From NCBI RefSeq assembly GCF_032062135.1, contig NC_092859.1:25548133-25612132 (forward strand): a stretch of DNA of 64,000 nucleotides. Direction: 5' to 3'. This document shows, piece by piece, positions 10,834 through 22,044 of the stretch. How positions within the stretch are numbered: position 1 is the first letter of the stretch; every line of letters starts with the position of its first letter. The notes under the pieces were generated by a model. The model was given only the letters and a program-made list of their open reading frames with translations. It was not told the origin of the DNA and did not search any database. The position numbers and the translations under genes were made by a program. This stretch comes from Pyxicephalus adspersus. Lineage: Eukaryota > Chordata > Amphibia > Anura > Pyxicephalidae.

Positions 10834-12544
10834 CTTTATTTTAGAAGTCAAATTCGCAATTCACACAAGTGAATATTAGCCATCTTATAATGAAGCCTAC
10901 TTTTTAGAGATGCCAGCCTGAGGACTTGCACTGGGGATTAACACTTGAAGTGTGAACTACAGATTACTGAAGTGGGCGCACTTGTGACCGAGCTACCTGA
11001 ATCCAAGATAAAGACCCAGTTGCCAAAATTCTAAGTTTCCCTTGTGGAAGTTCCTTTCGGCCAACAACTATGACTACATTGCAGGCAGGGCTTATCACAT
11101 GTAGCACACCTATAGTGTCTTTGAGGTCTTTTTAAGGGTTTAGAAGGTAATCTTAGTGCTTTGTCAACAGTTCTAGAATTAGTTTTCCTAGGGAGTGATG
11201 GTTGGCTACTTTCAGTCGCAGGGGAGGAACCCAGCTTTAGCAACCACCCATTGCCCTGGTGGAGTGCATCACTCCATAGGCCTATCCTTTTTATCCTTTT
11301 GGCACAAGTTAATTATGTGGAGAAGTATAAGGCTGAGAATGATGCAGGGCACACCAACAGCGCAGTCACCTGAACCCCTTAAAATGTTCAATTTCCTTCT
11401 CACATCCCATAGGGAGCCCACAATGTGGCACTTTGAGGATGTGCTGCACAAGAACCTCTTTTTCCCATGTCCTGATGTGGTGGCTGTTTAGAAACCTTTT
11501 ATGGAAGAATGAGTTCTGTTGCTGGACTTTGAAAAAAAGTTGTTCACTAGGGGTCAGCAATATGGGAAGTCTTTCCCACACTTCACTGTGGCTTTATAGG
11601 ATATTTAGGACCGGTTGAAAAAAAGAGATGGAACGGGTGGTGCTGGTGTGGTTGGTTCTGACCATCTCATTTGTGATCGATTTATATCCAGGATCTGGGA
11701 TGCTTCCCCAAAGAGTATATTGAGTATAGGAGTATAAGGCACTGATGAGTCTTTAGAGGTACATTAAGAAGTATTTTAGCCACTAAGCTTGATCCGGAAA
11801 AAGAAGAAAGTGTCAGTCCTGCCACACAAAATGCAGTTGCCCAGACTCCTGCTGGGAATACTGGAACCACTAAAGCTTGAAGTAGAAACTTCAATAAAAT
11901 TTAGTCCAAACATGAATTAAATATATTGTGTATTGTTAAAACTAAAGGGTCTCCTCTGACCCTGGTAAAGCACGAACTATTTAAATTTGGTCTACCCAAG
12001 ACTGTTACAGGGTTGTAGTCTTTTTTTGTAGCTTTTTAAAGGACCCTTGGCCAGCACTGGGCAGTTTATTTGACCTGATTTGTTTACACCATGTACTACA
12101 GGCCTGGCCAAAAAATTTCTTAACTTATGGAATTCTTTGCAAAGAAGCCTAGCAGCTGAAAACATTAGAGACTCTCCCAAAATGTCTGGTTGTTACTCCA
12201 TCAGTGGAAAAGATTGGAGACGAATGAGCAGCTGTGTTACTGCTGGGTGCAGCTTCCTATGGATCATAAAGGCTGGCAGTTAGTGATTCTGCAGAAGATG
12301 GCCTTGAGATCTGCCAAATCATGCATCATGATGACAGACCTTTCAGTCCAGAGTGCGAGATTTTTCTTTTGTCTGGGGTTGACGGAATTGGTTTAACAAT
12401 TATGCCAAGCATCTGAGAACTGTGCTATTCAGAAATGTAAAACTGAACAAACTGTGCTCCTAACTATTACCATCAGTGAAGCTTTCAAACTTTTGACCAA
12501 GGAGTTTTTCCAAGTACAAAAGGTCATGTAGCAGCACCACTTTG
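10834..12544 (+). pseudogene. Decayed gypsy pol spacer (RNase H end to integrase start)
   Basis: Lying between recognisable RNase H and integrase pieces, this stretch is inferred to be the intervening pol sequence. One frame near 11296-11370 (LAQVNYVEKYKAENDAGHTN) has the look of the RNase H/integrase connection, where gypsy elements have an ...Y.I.YK.GKEN.NADALSR pattern. The 61-98-codon frames on both strands are leftovers of decay. No zinc-binding HHCC motif can be made out with confidence. Confidence 0.4.
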
Positions 12545-12930
12545 CTTTCATCTTCATTGACAATTTCACCAAGTTTGCTGAAGTACTGCCCACGTAAGAT
12601 GTGACAGCCATAGCAACAGTCAAGCTTTTTCTGAGTTTATATAATTTATTTGGGTATTCTAAATGAGTACTGTTGAATTAGGTACTTTTGATGATGATTT
12701 TTCTAAATTCTGTCAATTTAGGGGTATCTGTAAGTTTCATATAACTATGGGGTCTGGGAGTGGTTACACTACCCTACTGATTATGCGCCACACACATCAA
12801 GAATGCTGGTGGAAGATCTAGCGTGGTTCTACAATCACATTATGTACAACAATGCCCCTTATACCTCTATGCTTCAACTGGGAGTGTAACAGAAAGAAAG
12901 GTTGACTAGTGGGTTGGAGTAGATTCTTAG
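12545..12930 (+). pseudogene. Ty3/gypsy integrase core fragments
   Basis: At about 12546-12630 the + strand reads FIFIDNFTKFAEVLPT, a stop, then DVTAIATVKLF. This matches the integrase core pattern V.VDHFTK.AEA.PT.D.TA...AK and its first catalytic Asp. About 200 bp later, near 12830-12890, MYNNAPYTSMLQLG resembles the conserved Y(N)..PH.STG..P..L.FG segment after the core. Stops and frame changes separate the two, so no enzyme can be made. Confidence 0.75.
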
Positions 12931-13069
12931 TATGTAATCTCAGCCACGTTTGTGCCAGTAAAACCAAACAAGAAGCAACATCTGATCAAGTGGTCAGCCA
13001 TTCATTCCTAGATTTTCTCATCTCTGATGTCACTGTGGAAGGTAAATAAAAAAAATCCCACTTTATCCA

Positions 13070-14160
13070 GCTCATGTACCTGTACCTCTTCCCATACGTC
13101 CTTCAGCTCTTTTAATTTAACTGAAGTTGCTTCTCTTATTATCTCCCTCCACTACTTGTCCAACCGACCCAGTCCCTTCTGACTTCCTCTGTTCTCACTC
13201 TTCCACTCAGCATTGAGCAAAGTGTTCAACATTTCTTGTTCCATTGGTATTTTCCCCACAGTCTTTAAACATTAAAATGTACTGCCAATTTTATACTGCC
13301 AAGAAATCCTTCTTTGATTCCTTTCTCCTCTCTAGTTACTATGGCATTTTCCATCTTTCATATGCCTCCAAAATACTTGAGTGCCTTGTTTAACTCCAAT
13401 TCACTACTATTGCTGCTGTCCTCTTCAGTCTTTTAAGCTTTTCACCCTCACATTCAACTGAAATGGCTCTCACAAAGGTGGCTAAAAACTCAACAGACAA
13501 GCTACAAGTTACTCCCCCTCCTCCTGTTTTAAAAAGCTCAGCCAACGGACCTGATAACCTTTATATCTTATCTTTTGTCAAACTCCTTCTCTCCTTTAAC
13601 CTTACAATATCATTTGTATTAGATGACATCAAAACCCACCCTTGTCTTGTCTTCCTCTGACTTGGATTAAGGCTACTTACACATGTGCAATAATTGTCCT
13701 TGGAAAGGATCTTTCACGATCCTTTCCAACGACTGCACGATGTATGAACGAGTGCTGTACATATAGCACCGGTCTGCTCTATGGAGAGGGGAGGGGGAGA
13801 ACGATGGAGTGGCACCCTTCTACACTCTATCCTCTTCACTTTTATTATGATCTCTTTCTCATCCATCATCTGTGTATTCACCAGGATGGTCGCTCGGAGC
13901 GCTGTACACACACCAAATTCTTGTCTGATATCAACCCTGAGATGATTATTGGACGAGAATCATAGTAGCCTAAGTTTCATACTGCCTGTCCACCATCCAC
14001 CATCATAGATGTCTGACAGGTACAGTATCTGATACTTAATTGGAATAAAACTGAACTTTATTTATCTCCTTTAACCTTTAAAACCTTTTGCTGACATCTC
14101 TATGATCATCAATAACTGTCAATGATACATTTGTTTCCCTTGGCACAGAATGCTGTCTTG
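13070..14160 (+). pseudogene. L2-clade LINE reverse transcriptase remnant, split by a MITE
   Basis: Fragments in shifting frames follow the order of L2 reverse transcriptases. FNLTEVASLIISLHYLSN is near 13110-13170. SCSIGIFPTVFKH is near 13230-13270. A KKSFF...YYG...YASKILECLV stretch follows at about 13300-13400, equivalent to the usual KKPSLDP..NYRPIS.LPFLSKILE. SHSTEMALTKVAKNS is near 13455-13500, equivalent to the HSTETALLKV motif. Beyond the inserted element at 13671-13970, LNWNKTELYLSP near 14035 matches the later LN..KTE segment. The catalytic DLSAAFDTVDH and YADD regions are missing, so a large internal deletion is likely. Confidence 0.75.
13671..13970. mobile_element. PIF/Harbinger-like MITE (300 bp)
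   Basis: The ends GGCTACTTACACATGTGC and (reverse complement of the right end) GGCTACTATGATTCTCGT share the first 7 bp and a nearby CAATAAT word, giving imperfect terminal repeats of about 30 bp. TAA flanks both sides (13668-13670 and 13971-13973), the TWA-type 3-bp duplication of PIF/Harbinger elements. An inner hairpin GGAAAGGATC...GATCCTTTCC lies near the left end. The L2 remnant is present on both sides, so this is a later insertion. No transposase is encoded. Confidence 0.78.
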
Positions 14161-14162
14161 GT

Positions 14163-14420
14163 TAGGGATGAGCGAGAATGCCTCTGGCATCCACTGTCCA
14201 GGTTCCCACGGTCCCTGGGCTGTACTAATCATTGATAACTACAGCCCAGGGAGTGTGGGAACCTGCGGTCACAGCTGATTGGAGGCACGTGCCTCCAATC
14301 AGCTGTGACAGCAGGCGTACTACTGAACTCATATGACCTCTCAATGGAGAATCTCCATTGAGAGGTCATATGAGTTCAGCTGTGACCGTCCAGGTTCCCA
14401 CGCCCAGGGATCTCTGGCAT
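14163..14420. mobile_element. Serial-palindrome element, probable hAT-type fragment
   Basis: It starts at TAGGGATGAGCGAG, a terminus also seen in variant form at 25926 and 39409. The body is three consecutive inverted repeats. One spans 14199-14265 (26-nt arms, two mismatches). One spans 14268-14309, a perfect 42-bp palindrome centred on GGCACGTGCC. One spans 14324-14378 (27-nt perfect arms around a single base). The sequence right after (14379-14410) is an inverted copy of 14245-14276, closing an outer stem. No matching right terminus was found, so the outer boundary is open. Confidence 0.65.
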
Positions 14421-15190
14421 GTGTAGGGAGATCAGTTCTCTTTTTTTCCCCTTTACAGTGGGCTATGTCACCCGATGACGTGCCAAGAAGAATGAGGAAG
14501 AAGAAGGAAGTGAAGAATGAAGATTGTGGCGCTTCCTCGGTGCTGGGGAGAAGAGGAATTCTAGAATGACGTGGGACTGGATTGCAGGAAGGACCAGCGC
14601 CACGGAGGGACCTGCAGTATTACAAATAAGTGTAATTTTTTTTGTTTTCGGTTTAGTTCCGCTTAATGCGATGTCATGAAGCTTTGTGTGTTTCCTCCTT
14701 TTTTAATTGAAAAAGAAAAACGTATGGTTCCTCTTAAATTTTGACCAGACCTTTATCCAGGAATAGAACAATAGCACCTCTTATCCATTCCCAGAAACAG
14801 TAAATAACAATAGCACACACACAGTGTAAAAGTACTTTATAGAAATAAAAACATAGCACATGCCTAATGATTTAAAAAATTAAGCTTATTTATGTCCTCA
14901 GGAGTAGATCCATCGACATATACTTCATCCAGCCATGAAAATCCATGTGGATCATTATGACCCCCCAAACCATGTTAACCTCTTCTCTCTAAATGACAAA
15001 GTCCCCTTGCTGCAGTAATAGTACAAGGAATTTAGAAGGATGCAATTGTCTATTTTTTCCTATTGATGTCAACTCAACATTCCCTGTATAATCATAGTTC
15101 AGAGGCTACCAATATTCATTGACTCAAACAAAGGTAGGCTTGAACCTGAAAAATCATTTCTAATCAGCTCCATCTTTGTGACTTGCATTC
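14421..15190. other. Probable interspersed repeat plus unassigned sequence
   Basis: A purine-rich segment (AGGAAGAAGAAGGAAGTGAAG near 14495) followed by GACGTGGGACTGGATTGC, CGGAGGGACCTGCAG and a T-rich end at 14635-14670 has the texture of frog interspersed repeats. It may belong to the element on its left. From about 14700 on, nothing is recognised. Confidence 0.35.
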
Positions 15191-15199
15191 GTTATGACA

Positions 15200-15590
15200 T
15201 TTCCTTTATAGGTGGAAAGCTGATCCTTCCGAGATCCCAGTACAGCTAGTCCAATTCCGTCCTATCTTCCTTCCGGCATGGTCTGGACACTGGGTGCCGC
15301 CATCTTCTTCCTCTTCTTCCGGGTTCTTGTTCTTACGCCACCTGATCTCACACTGCGCATGTGCAAGATTGGGTGATGTGTCTTCCTAAAAATGTAAAAA
15401 AAAATGCTGATCTTATTTTCATGCTTGAGATTGGGCACGCACAGAAGCAGCAGACCGCGGTCTCCTGGAATACGTGACGTTTGTATTCCAGGTTTACCAT
15501 TCAGTCTTTCCCACTGCCGGAGTAAAGCTGGAAGAGGAGGGTTCTTCTCATTCAACTTTAAAATAAAAGGTTTAGCCACCCTTTTATAAA
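15200..15590. repeat. CpG-bearing interspersed repeat fragment (tentative)
   Basis: Words such as GCCGCCATCTTC, CACTGCGCATGTGC, GCACGCACAGAAGCAGCAG and TGGAATACGTGACG recur, to my knowledge, in frog interspersed repeats. A 105-codon minus-strand frame (15262-15579) is open across it, but its arginine/lysine-rich translation and lack of any domain argue against a gene. There are no clean termini. Confidence 0.4.
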
Positions 15591-16689
15591 ATGTAAAAAA
15601 TGTGGTGATAGCTCGGCTTTAGACAAGCTGGAGCTCATAAATAGCTATTTAAAGATAACAGGTGGAACTTTCTTAGAAAATTCATGTTGTTGTTTACAAT
15701 TATTTAATGCAGACCCATAAATTTACTAAGTGGTCTGATTTAATTAACAGGCAGCCTTTCTATGTAGCAAGTGTCCCACTGTAATGCTGTAAGTTCTGTG
15801 CCGTTTATCTAATACATTCCTAAGATGTCCCTGGAACAAACTTGACAGCTTCCTTCTAAGACGGCATCCCATCTGGGCAGCTTGGAGAGAGAAGAGATTT
15901 ATAACATGGAAGGCATAGCCAACAATCCTAGCTGCTATATGACAGACTACAGCAGAGGCATTCGAAACATTTATTGGATAAAAAAAAACATAAACAGCTC
16001 TTTACAAACACAAGAAAACTTTTTTACCAAATATTTCAGAAATAAAAAGGTAGTTTTTTAAAGGATAACAAAAATGCGTTAATCCTCCCAAATCAAAGCT
16101 AATGCTTTTGGGTGGGCTAACTCATCTTTGTACACTGAAAAGGAGAATTAAAGTGTATTTAAATCTAAACCCACTATATTTTCATATAACTTTTATACTA
16201 TTAAAAGTTGATTGTACTATTTTTAAATCTGCAGTTTTCCAACATATAATGCAATACAACATAATATGTACACACACACAAAAAAATATTACCAAGGAAA
16301 TCAATTTTATAAACTTACATGGAAATCTAGTACAAATTATAAAATAGGAAATTAAAAAAACAATGACAAAATTAGCTTCTAATCTGAATCTATCTATGCT
16401 CGCCCAAGACAAATGGTTGTGGCCATCCCAAGGAAAGCTCTGACGTGTGTGAATGTTGTTCATCAATCCACTATCGTGAAACTGATAGTGAATGACCACT
16501 GTTCACTGTGCCACTTGCTCTTCCTCCCCTTTCCAGCACTTGTTTGTTCATCTGTTACTGAAAATGATCATAAAAGATTGTTTTCTGCAACAATCCCTTG
16601 ATGCTCATCTGACAACTGTATGGGGTGTAAGAGGTAGAGAATGGGCAGCATGGCTGGCTCATTGGCTAGCTACCACTCTATGACACACT
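15591..16689. other. Unannotated; left part weakly resembles noncoding conserved DNA
   Basis: 15595-15860 is repeat-free with homeodomain-like TAATTAAC and TTATTTAATG words. From 15860 on the sequence is AT-rich, with overlapping opposite-strand frames of 81 and 105 codons near 16100-16500 that have no recognisable product. Confidence 0.25.
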
Positions 16690-17045
16690 TTCCTGATTGA
16701 CTGGAATCAATGTACCTTGAGACCCCAGTGAGCCTGCCAGGAGGGGCTACTGATAGTCTGTAGTTGGTGGGGATGTACCAATTACATACTGATAGCATGT
16801 CAGACCTCTTTGAATATTTCAGAGAGCCAGCAGTACTGGCCTTGAGGGGCTACAAATCATCTGTAGATGCCGATAACAGAACAGTCAACCGCTGGTGACA
16901 CAGAGGACCTGCCCCATGACTCTTTTCCTGATTGACCATATTCCACATACTCCTCTACAATGGCGATCTCAAGGTGCTACATACAGTCTGTAGAGAATGA
17001 CAAGACACTGGTGTTAGAACAATCAACCAACAGTGACATCTCAAC
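16690..17045. repeat. Degenerate tandem repeat, about 234-bp period
   Basis: TCCTGATTGAC occurs at 16692 and again at 16926, with related downstream words. GG(G/T)GCTAC followed by TCTGTAG appears three times, near 16743, 16846 and 16973. The half-spacing suggests an original unit near 115 bp. The copies are strongly diverged. Confidence 0.5.
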
Positions 17046-17089
17046 AAACATCTTTTATTATTCTATGCCAAGCAGTCCAACATGGTTCC

Positions 17090-17340
17090 CGGAGATTGCA
17101 AACATTTTCTGTCACTACCTAATGTCAACCAGTAGATGAAATGACTAATTAAGAGCTAATTTTCCCCAGATCTGAAAGCGGCGAGGTGTTGCCTTACTCA
17201 TTCCTGTCAATATTTGTTTTACTAAGCTGTTTTCATGTTCGCTTCATCTCCAGTAGGCCAAAGACAGACTGTACGGCGCAATTTCTTTAACGGCTGGTAA
17301 ACCTTAAACACGAGTTGGCTGGTATAAAAGACCTATTAAG
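17090..17340. promoter_or_regulatory. Candidate conserved noncoding element
   Basis: This is a repeat-free, CpG-retaining block with a TGACTAATTAAGAGCTAATT homeodomain-site cluster, CTGTCAATATTTGTTT (forkhead-like) and AAAGCGGCGAGG. There is no open frame of note. The call rests on texture and motif density only. Confidence 0.25.
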
Positions 17341-20300
17341 ACCATTTACACAAATATAAAGTATATAAAAAATGGAGGGTTATTTTAGAACTGAAATTAT
17401 TAAAGGGAAACCTGTTTATGGTGTTGACGAGGGGGGAGTTAATATTTGGCACAGTCTAATTCCTGTCTAACATTCCCAGTGGAGGAGGCAGAAGTCATAC
17501 TCTTCATAGCCAAAAATGTAGAAGTAGAAACTGCTATGTGACACATAGAAAAGGTAATCCAAAAAAGTTTTAGTCCTACTTAAAATACACTCTGGATCCT
17601 CAAGAATCAAGAAAACTTTTTCAATGGGAACATATTCCTTCTGCCAACCCCAGCAATTTTAGTAGCAATACTGTGTTTAGTGGTTTTGCAATCAACTTGG
17701 CAAGCAGCTCAAAAAAATGGACCACACTTTTCCTTCAATATGAGGAAATACTACATGTTTGTTTTTTTACATTTTTCCACTAATATGTTCCAACCAGTCC
17801 CACTGACTTCCTTTGGTGACTATACCATGTTCAGTAACTTTGTGTTTACCTTGTAAAATTAGCAAATTAAATTAATAAAATTGAGAAAATACTTTGTACT
17901 TTTTAAAAATATTTTTTATGAAAAATACATTTCTCAATTTTGCCTATCCTTAGGAGTAATTACCAACATGCTACAATGCTCAAAAAGATCATAAACTATT
18001 ATAAAGCACATTAACTTTATCTTAATTTATTTTTCTTTTGTGATAATTAAAAAGTAGTTATACTGTACTAGGAATGCCATGTGGACCATTTTATTGGCCG
18101 TACTTCAATAGGGTACTCACAGGTCCTTAGGCTCTAGTGATGACATCTTAAAGAAGGAAAGCATTAAGACTGGTTAGACTCAGTCTATAGTATTGGTTTA
18201 TTGGTTGTCGCTCCCAATAAGAAAACAGCTTTTGAGGCAAAAAAGAAAAACATTTGGGGAAAATGGTGATAAGGAGCAATGAAACTGACCCAGGAGATCC
18301 AGTCTATCTTCTTGTAATTTTGGGAAACATTGGTTTTGACTTTTAAAGTTGTTATACCCTTTACAGAACAAATTACGGCTACAAGTAACAGAATGAAAAA
18401 ATGGGAAATTATTGGCAGGATGATGAAAACAACACCCACCTAAAATTTTAATCTGGTGTCACTAGCAGTGTCCACGGTATAATTCTAAGAATGTTGCCAA
18501 ATCACACAGCATTAACAATTAACACCAAGCTCCTATGTAGTCAAAAGCCTTGGGAATGGCTGATTTTCTACAGGTTATATGAATGCTTTAAAAAAAAATA
18601 CTAAATGCAAAAACATTGCAACTCGGACTGCAGGACTTTCTATTATTCTGGGTTATTCATTTCTAGATTGGTACATCTTTTGAGTTCTTTTCCCTTGTAA
18701 CGGTAGCGGGAGCATGTAAGGTCAAGTTTGACCGCTAGTCCTAAAGAGACCGGTGTGAAAATTGCTGAGAGGAGCTTGTGAGTCATAACCGACGCTCTCC
18801 TTTCCAGGGCTCTGCGGAGTGCGGTCACCTCATGGCCTCCAGCCGAAGTGCAGCACAGTGACCCAGCTGGACCTCGCAGATGGTTATTCTGCTCCATTGG
18901 CTTTCTCCAGCACCCTGGCACAGTACATTGTTCAATAAAACAGTCCCAAAGCTTAGAAAGGAATTAAAAGTATTTACAGGGCTGGAACAAGCTTGTTTGG
19001 CTGCGTAAGGGTGAAGGTAACAAATCACACTTCATATTGTGCTCAGCAACACCACCAAATGTTGTTCGTTTTCCATGGGTTTGCTGCTGGTCCTCTGTCC
19101 TGGTGCACATAGTTGGCCAGGATCTTACATGGCTCTCGTAGGCAAAGTTCAAAACAAAGAGGAGAGTAATAAATCCAGCACACTTATTAAACAAAGGGAC
19201 CAATGCCGGAATGCTACAAAAGCTCTATATTTTTAACCAGTAATTTTATTATTAGGTTCATCTGAATGTAGTTTTTACATTTTTTGCCTACATCATATAT
19301 ATTTATTATTGGGATTTGAGCAGGTATCAGATATTTAGCAACAAGGTGAATATGTCAGATCAGTACATGCATGTGGAAATTAATAATTAGTTAAGGTAGG
19401 AAACCTGAAAATCAAATAGAAGAACTCTGTCTATACACTTGCATGAAGATCACTGACATACAATTATTCTGCAGTATTACTAAGTAGGAAGCACAGTCGG
19501 CTTATACAAAAAAGAAAAACACACAAGCAATAACTATCTAATAAACTCAACTTTGCTTAAATAACTAAACCATGCATACACCCAGAAACTGATGAAGCTC
19601 CTTAAGGAGTACAATTAACAGATCCCACTTTAGGAAACTTTTGTGGCTAAATTAATTTTGGCAAAACTACTTAACTGTTTCCTAGTGTTAAAAAACAGGG
19701 CCTGGAAATCTATACTTACTGAGACTCAATACTTTAGAAAGTTCTAAAACTTGTGGCTTTGCTTAACAGTCAGGCAAATTGTATTTTCAGAACAGGGCTA
19801 TCAAAATTACTTCCTGCATATTTGTTATGGAAACCGTATTTTAAAGTAGAAAAAGTTGTCATAAACCAGCAATAGGAGAATCATGAGCCAGTGATAAATA
19901 GGGTGTGTATACAATATACTGGCTTGGAGATTTCATCTCAAAACAAAAAACAAAGTTCTATTTTAGTACAATGGACAAAGCTATTGTCTTGCTATGTTTC
20001 TCACTTTTTTAGTATTCTTTCTTGGTCCTGTTTATTGCTCTGTTTTCTAATATGTGCCAAGGTGTTTTTTTTAATTCTTGCACGTGGCTTATTGTTATAA
20101 TTTATGGTTTACAGCATCTCAGAAGAGGCAGAGAAAATCTAGTTTGTTGGCACTAGGAAGATGTTCTGTACACTGCAGCACATGAAATAACATGTCTCCA
20201 GATTTGTGCAACTTACTACCCCACTGCTTTGCTAAATATTAGGCGCTGATCCAAGGCTAAACTAGAAGTTCACACTATTTTATCAACCCCTGTAAACATA

Positions 20301-20744
20301 CAAGATATATTAGATGAAGGTTATGGAGTTGCCTCTTTGGTTTTGAATTTTGGGTTAGATTTCCAACATTTGGTAAAGTAAATCACTTCAAACATCACAA
20401 ATCCATTTAATGTCTCTAGATACTACCAGAATAACCAAGGTCTGAGTAAATGAAACAATGAAAACATTTACAGACAACATAAACAGGCTAACTGCAAATT
20501 GCTGTATTCATCAGCAACTGTGCTTATAGAGGTTAGTATGGCTGCACCTGGTTTGTTGGTTTTGTTGGCATGTAGAAATGTGGAAAAAAGAACATTTGAC
20601 CCAAATTTGCTACTTGTTAGTATGTCAATATCGGACAAGAAGGTACAATCTGCAGACTGGAAAGGTCACCCTCTTTCTTTGTACTGCTAAAGGGTCACTT
20701 GGAATCCCTTTACCTGTTTGCCCCTCTTCTCTGATTTTATTTGC
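17341..20744. other. Unannotated stretch
   Basis: No repeat family is recognised. The longest frames (84 codons at 18185-18439 and 92 codons at 18643-18921, both minus) have no family resemblance. The second lies in a locally GC-richer patch (18700-18900) with several CpGs, but there is no splice context or start context to support a gene. Confidence 0.4.
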
Positions 20745-20832
20745 CATATGTCAACCATTTAAATAAGGAATCCAGCATTTAAGTAGTTCTTACTTAAAAT
20801 GCTGGAGTCCTTATTTAAATAGTTGACATGTG
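20745..20832. repeat. Near-perfect palindrome, 41-nt arms
   Basis: CATATGTCAACCATTTAAAT... on the left pairs with ...ATTTAAATAGTTGACATGTG on the right through a shared AAGGA(A/C)TCCAGCATTT core, leaving a 5-base spacer (20786-20790). Only a few mismatches interrupt pairing. No flanking duplication is evident, and no other copy was found in the window. Confidence 0.8.
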
Positions 20833-21062
20833 ACATATAAAATCTAAAATGGATGTTTTGTTCTAGAGACAACAAGTAGTTTGTATACTTATAGCCCTGC
20901 TACACCACTCTAAGCTTTCCTACCCCTCTATTGTTAGAAAAGCCACCCCTACAGTGAAAGACCAGTGGCGAAGCATAAAAAGTAGGAGTGCAGGAGGTTG
21001 AACTGTAGAACCTACTACTAGTCAATCATTATTTGTATAGGAGGATGACCCAGCTCATTGAG

Positions 21063-21550
21063 CTGTGGACACCTGACCATCACACTTACTATATGGCCAG
21101 AAATATGCCGGAGACCCCTTTAAATGAAACTGATGTTACAGATTACATTTTAGACAATTGTGCTTTAATTTTGTAGTAAACTTAAGCACAAAGCCAGTTC
21201 AATAAAGGAATTGTCCAATGAGGTTGGTGTGGAGCAACTCTAATGGCCAGCACAGAGCTCTGACCTCAACCCTACTGAACACCTTTGAAATACAGTGGAA
21301 CGGTGATTACGTGCCAGGACTTCCCATCCAACATCAGTAACTGACCTCACAAATGTTTTATTTGGCTAAGCAGGCACAAACTTCCACAAGCACACTCAAT
21401 AAACTTGTGGAAACTCTTCCTACAACAATGAGTTATAGCTATGAGAGAGGCTCCAACTCCATATTAATGGCCAAAGTTTTGGAACTGGATGTGAATAAAG
21501 CCTATACAGGGGAGATGGTGGCCAGATGTCCAAAAACTGGCCAAATAGTG
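21063..21550 (+). mobile_element. Tc1/mariner remnant, internally deleted
   Basis: The right end GGCCAAATAGTG (to 21550) complements the left CTATATGGCC at 21089. In between, a decayed transposase 3' part is readable near 21247-21345: SSDLNPTEHL, then SHPTSVTDLTN. This corresponds to the SPDLNPIEHLW block holding the last acidic residue of the Tc1 DDE triad. Stops are frequent. Most of the transposase is deleted, since full elements are near 1.6 kb. Oddly, GTGGACACCTGACCATCACAC, normally the inner half of the left terminal repeat, lies just outside the left end at 21064-21084. Confidence 0.75.
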
Positions 21551-22044
21551 TTATAAAATTTTATAACGTGTAAGTAAAATTTTTGTGTGATTTTGGGTTT
21601 ACTTTAAATTGATAGATACTGAATTTGTGTGATCCCGTTAAAATAAAGGACTTGCCGGAAGATAGGCTTGTTTATTGTTGGATTGGATATCTTTCTGCTT
21701 GTTTGTTTACCTTCTATTGCCTTTGCTTCATAAACTTTTTGCAACAGGCTGTATTGTCACAGAACATCCCATGAGACTGAACTGGAATCTAACCGAAGCC
21801 TCCCACGAAATGCATTTGTCAGTAAAAGTCAGAAAGAGAACCCTAAACTTACTAAAAGTGATCATTCCATGAGATTTCACATGACTCTGCTTGGTTCTTT
21901 TGTGCAAAAATGTCTGATAATTGTGATGGAATGTGCATAAAAAAATGTGGGTTAAGGGAATAAAAAACCCCCAAAATACTCAACATGAGGGTTAGTTTAC
22001 CAGTAACCACACAAAAGTGAAATAGTAAAAGTGTCCTTAAATTT
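21551..22044. other. Unannotated stretch
   Basis: AT-rich sequence with opposite-strand 65-codon frames and no recognised family. Confidence 0.4.

Noticed and set aside
15262..15579. 105-codon Arg/Lys-rich minus-strand frame
   Set aside because: It overlaps a repeat-like CpG-bearing segment and a 61-codon + strand shadow; no known domain.
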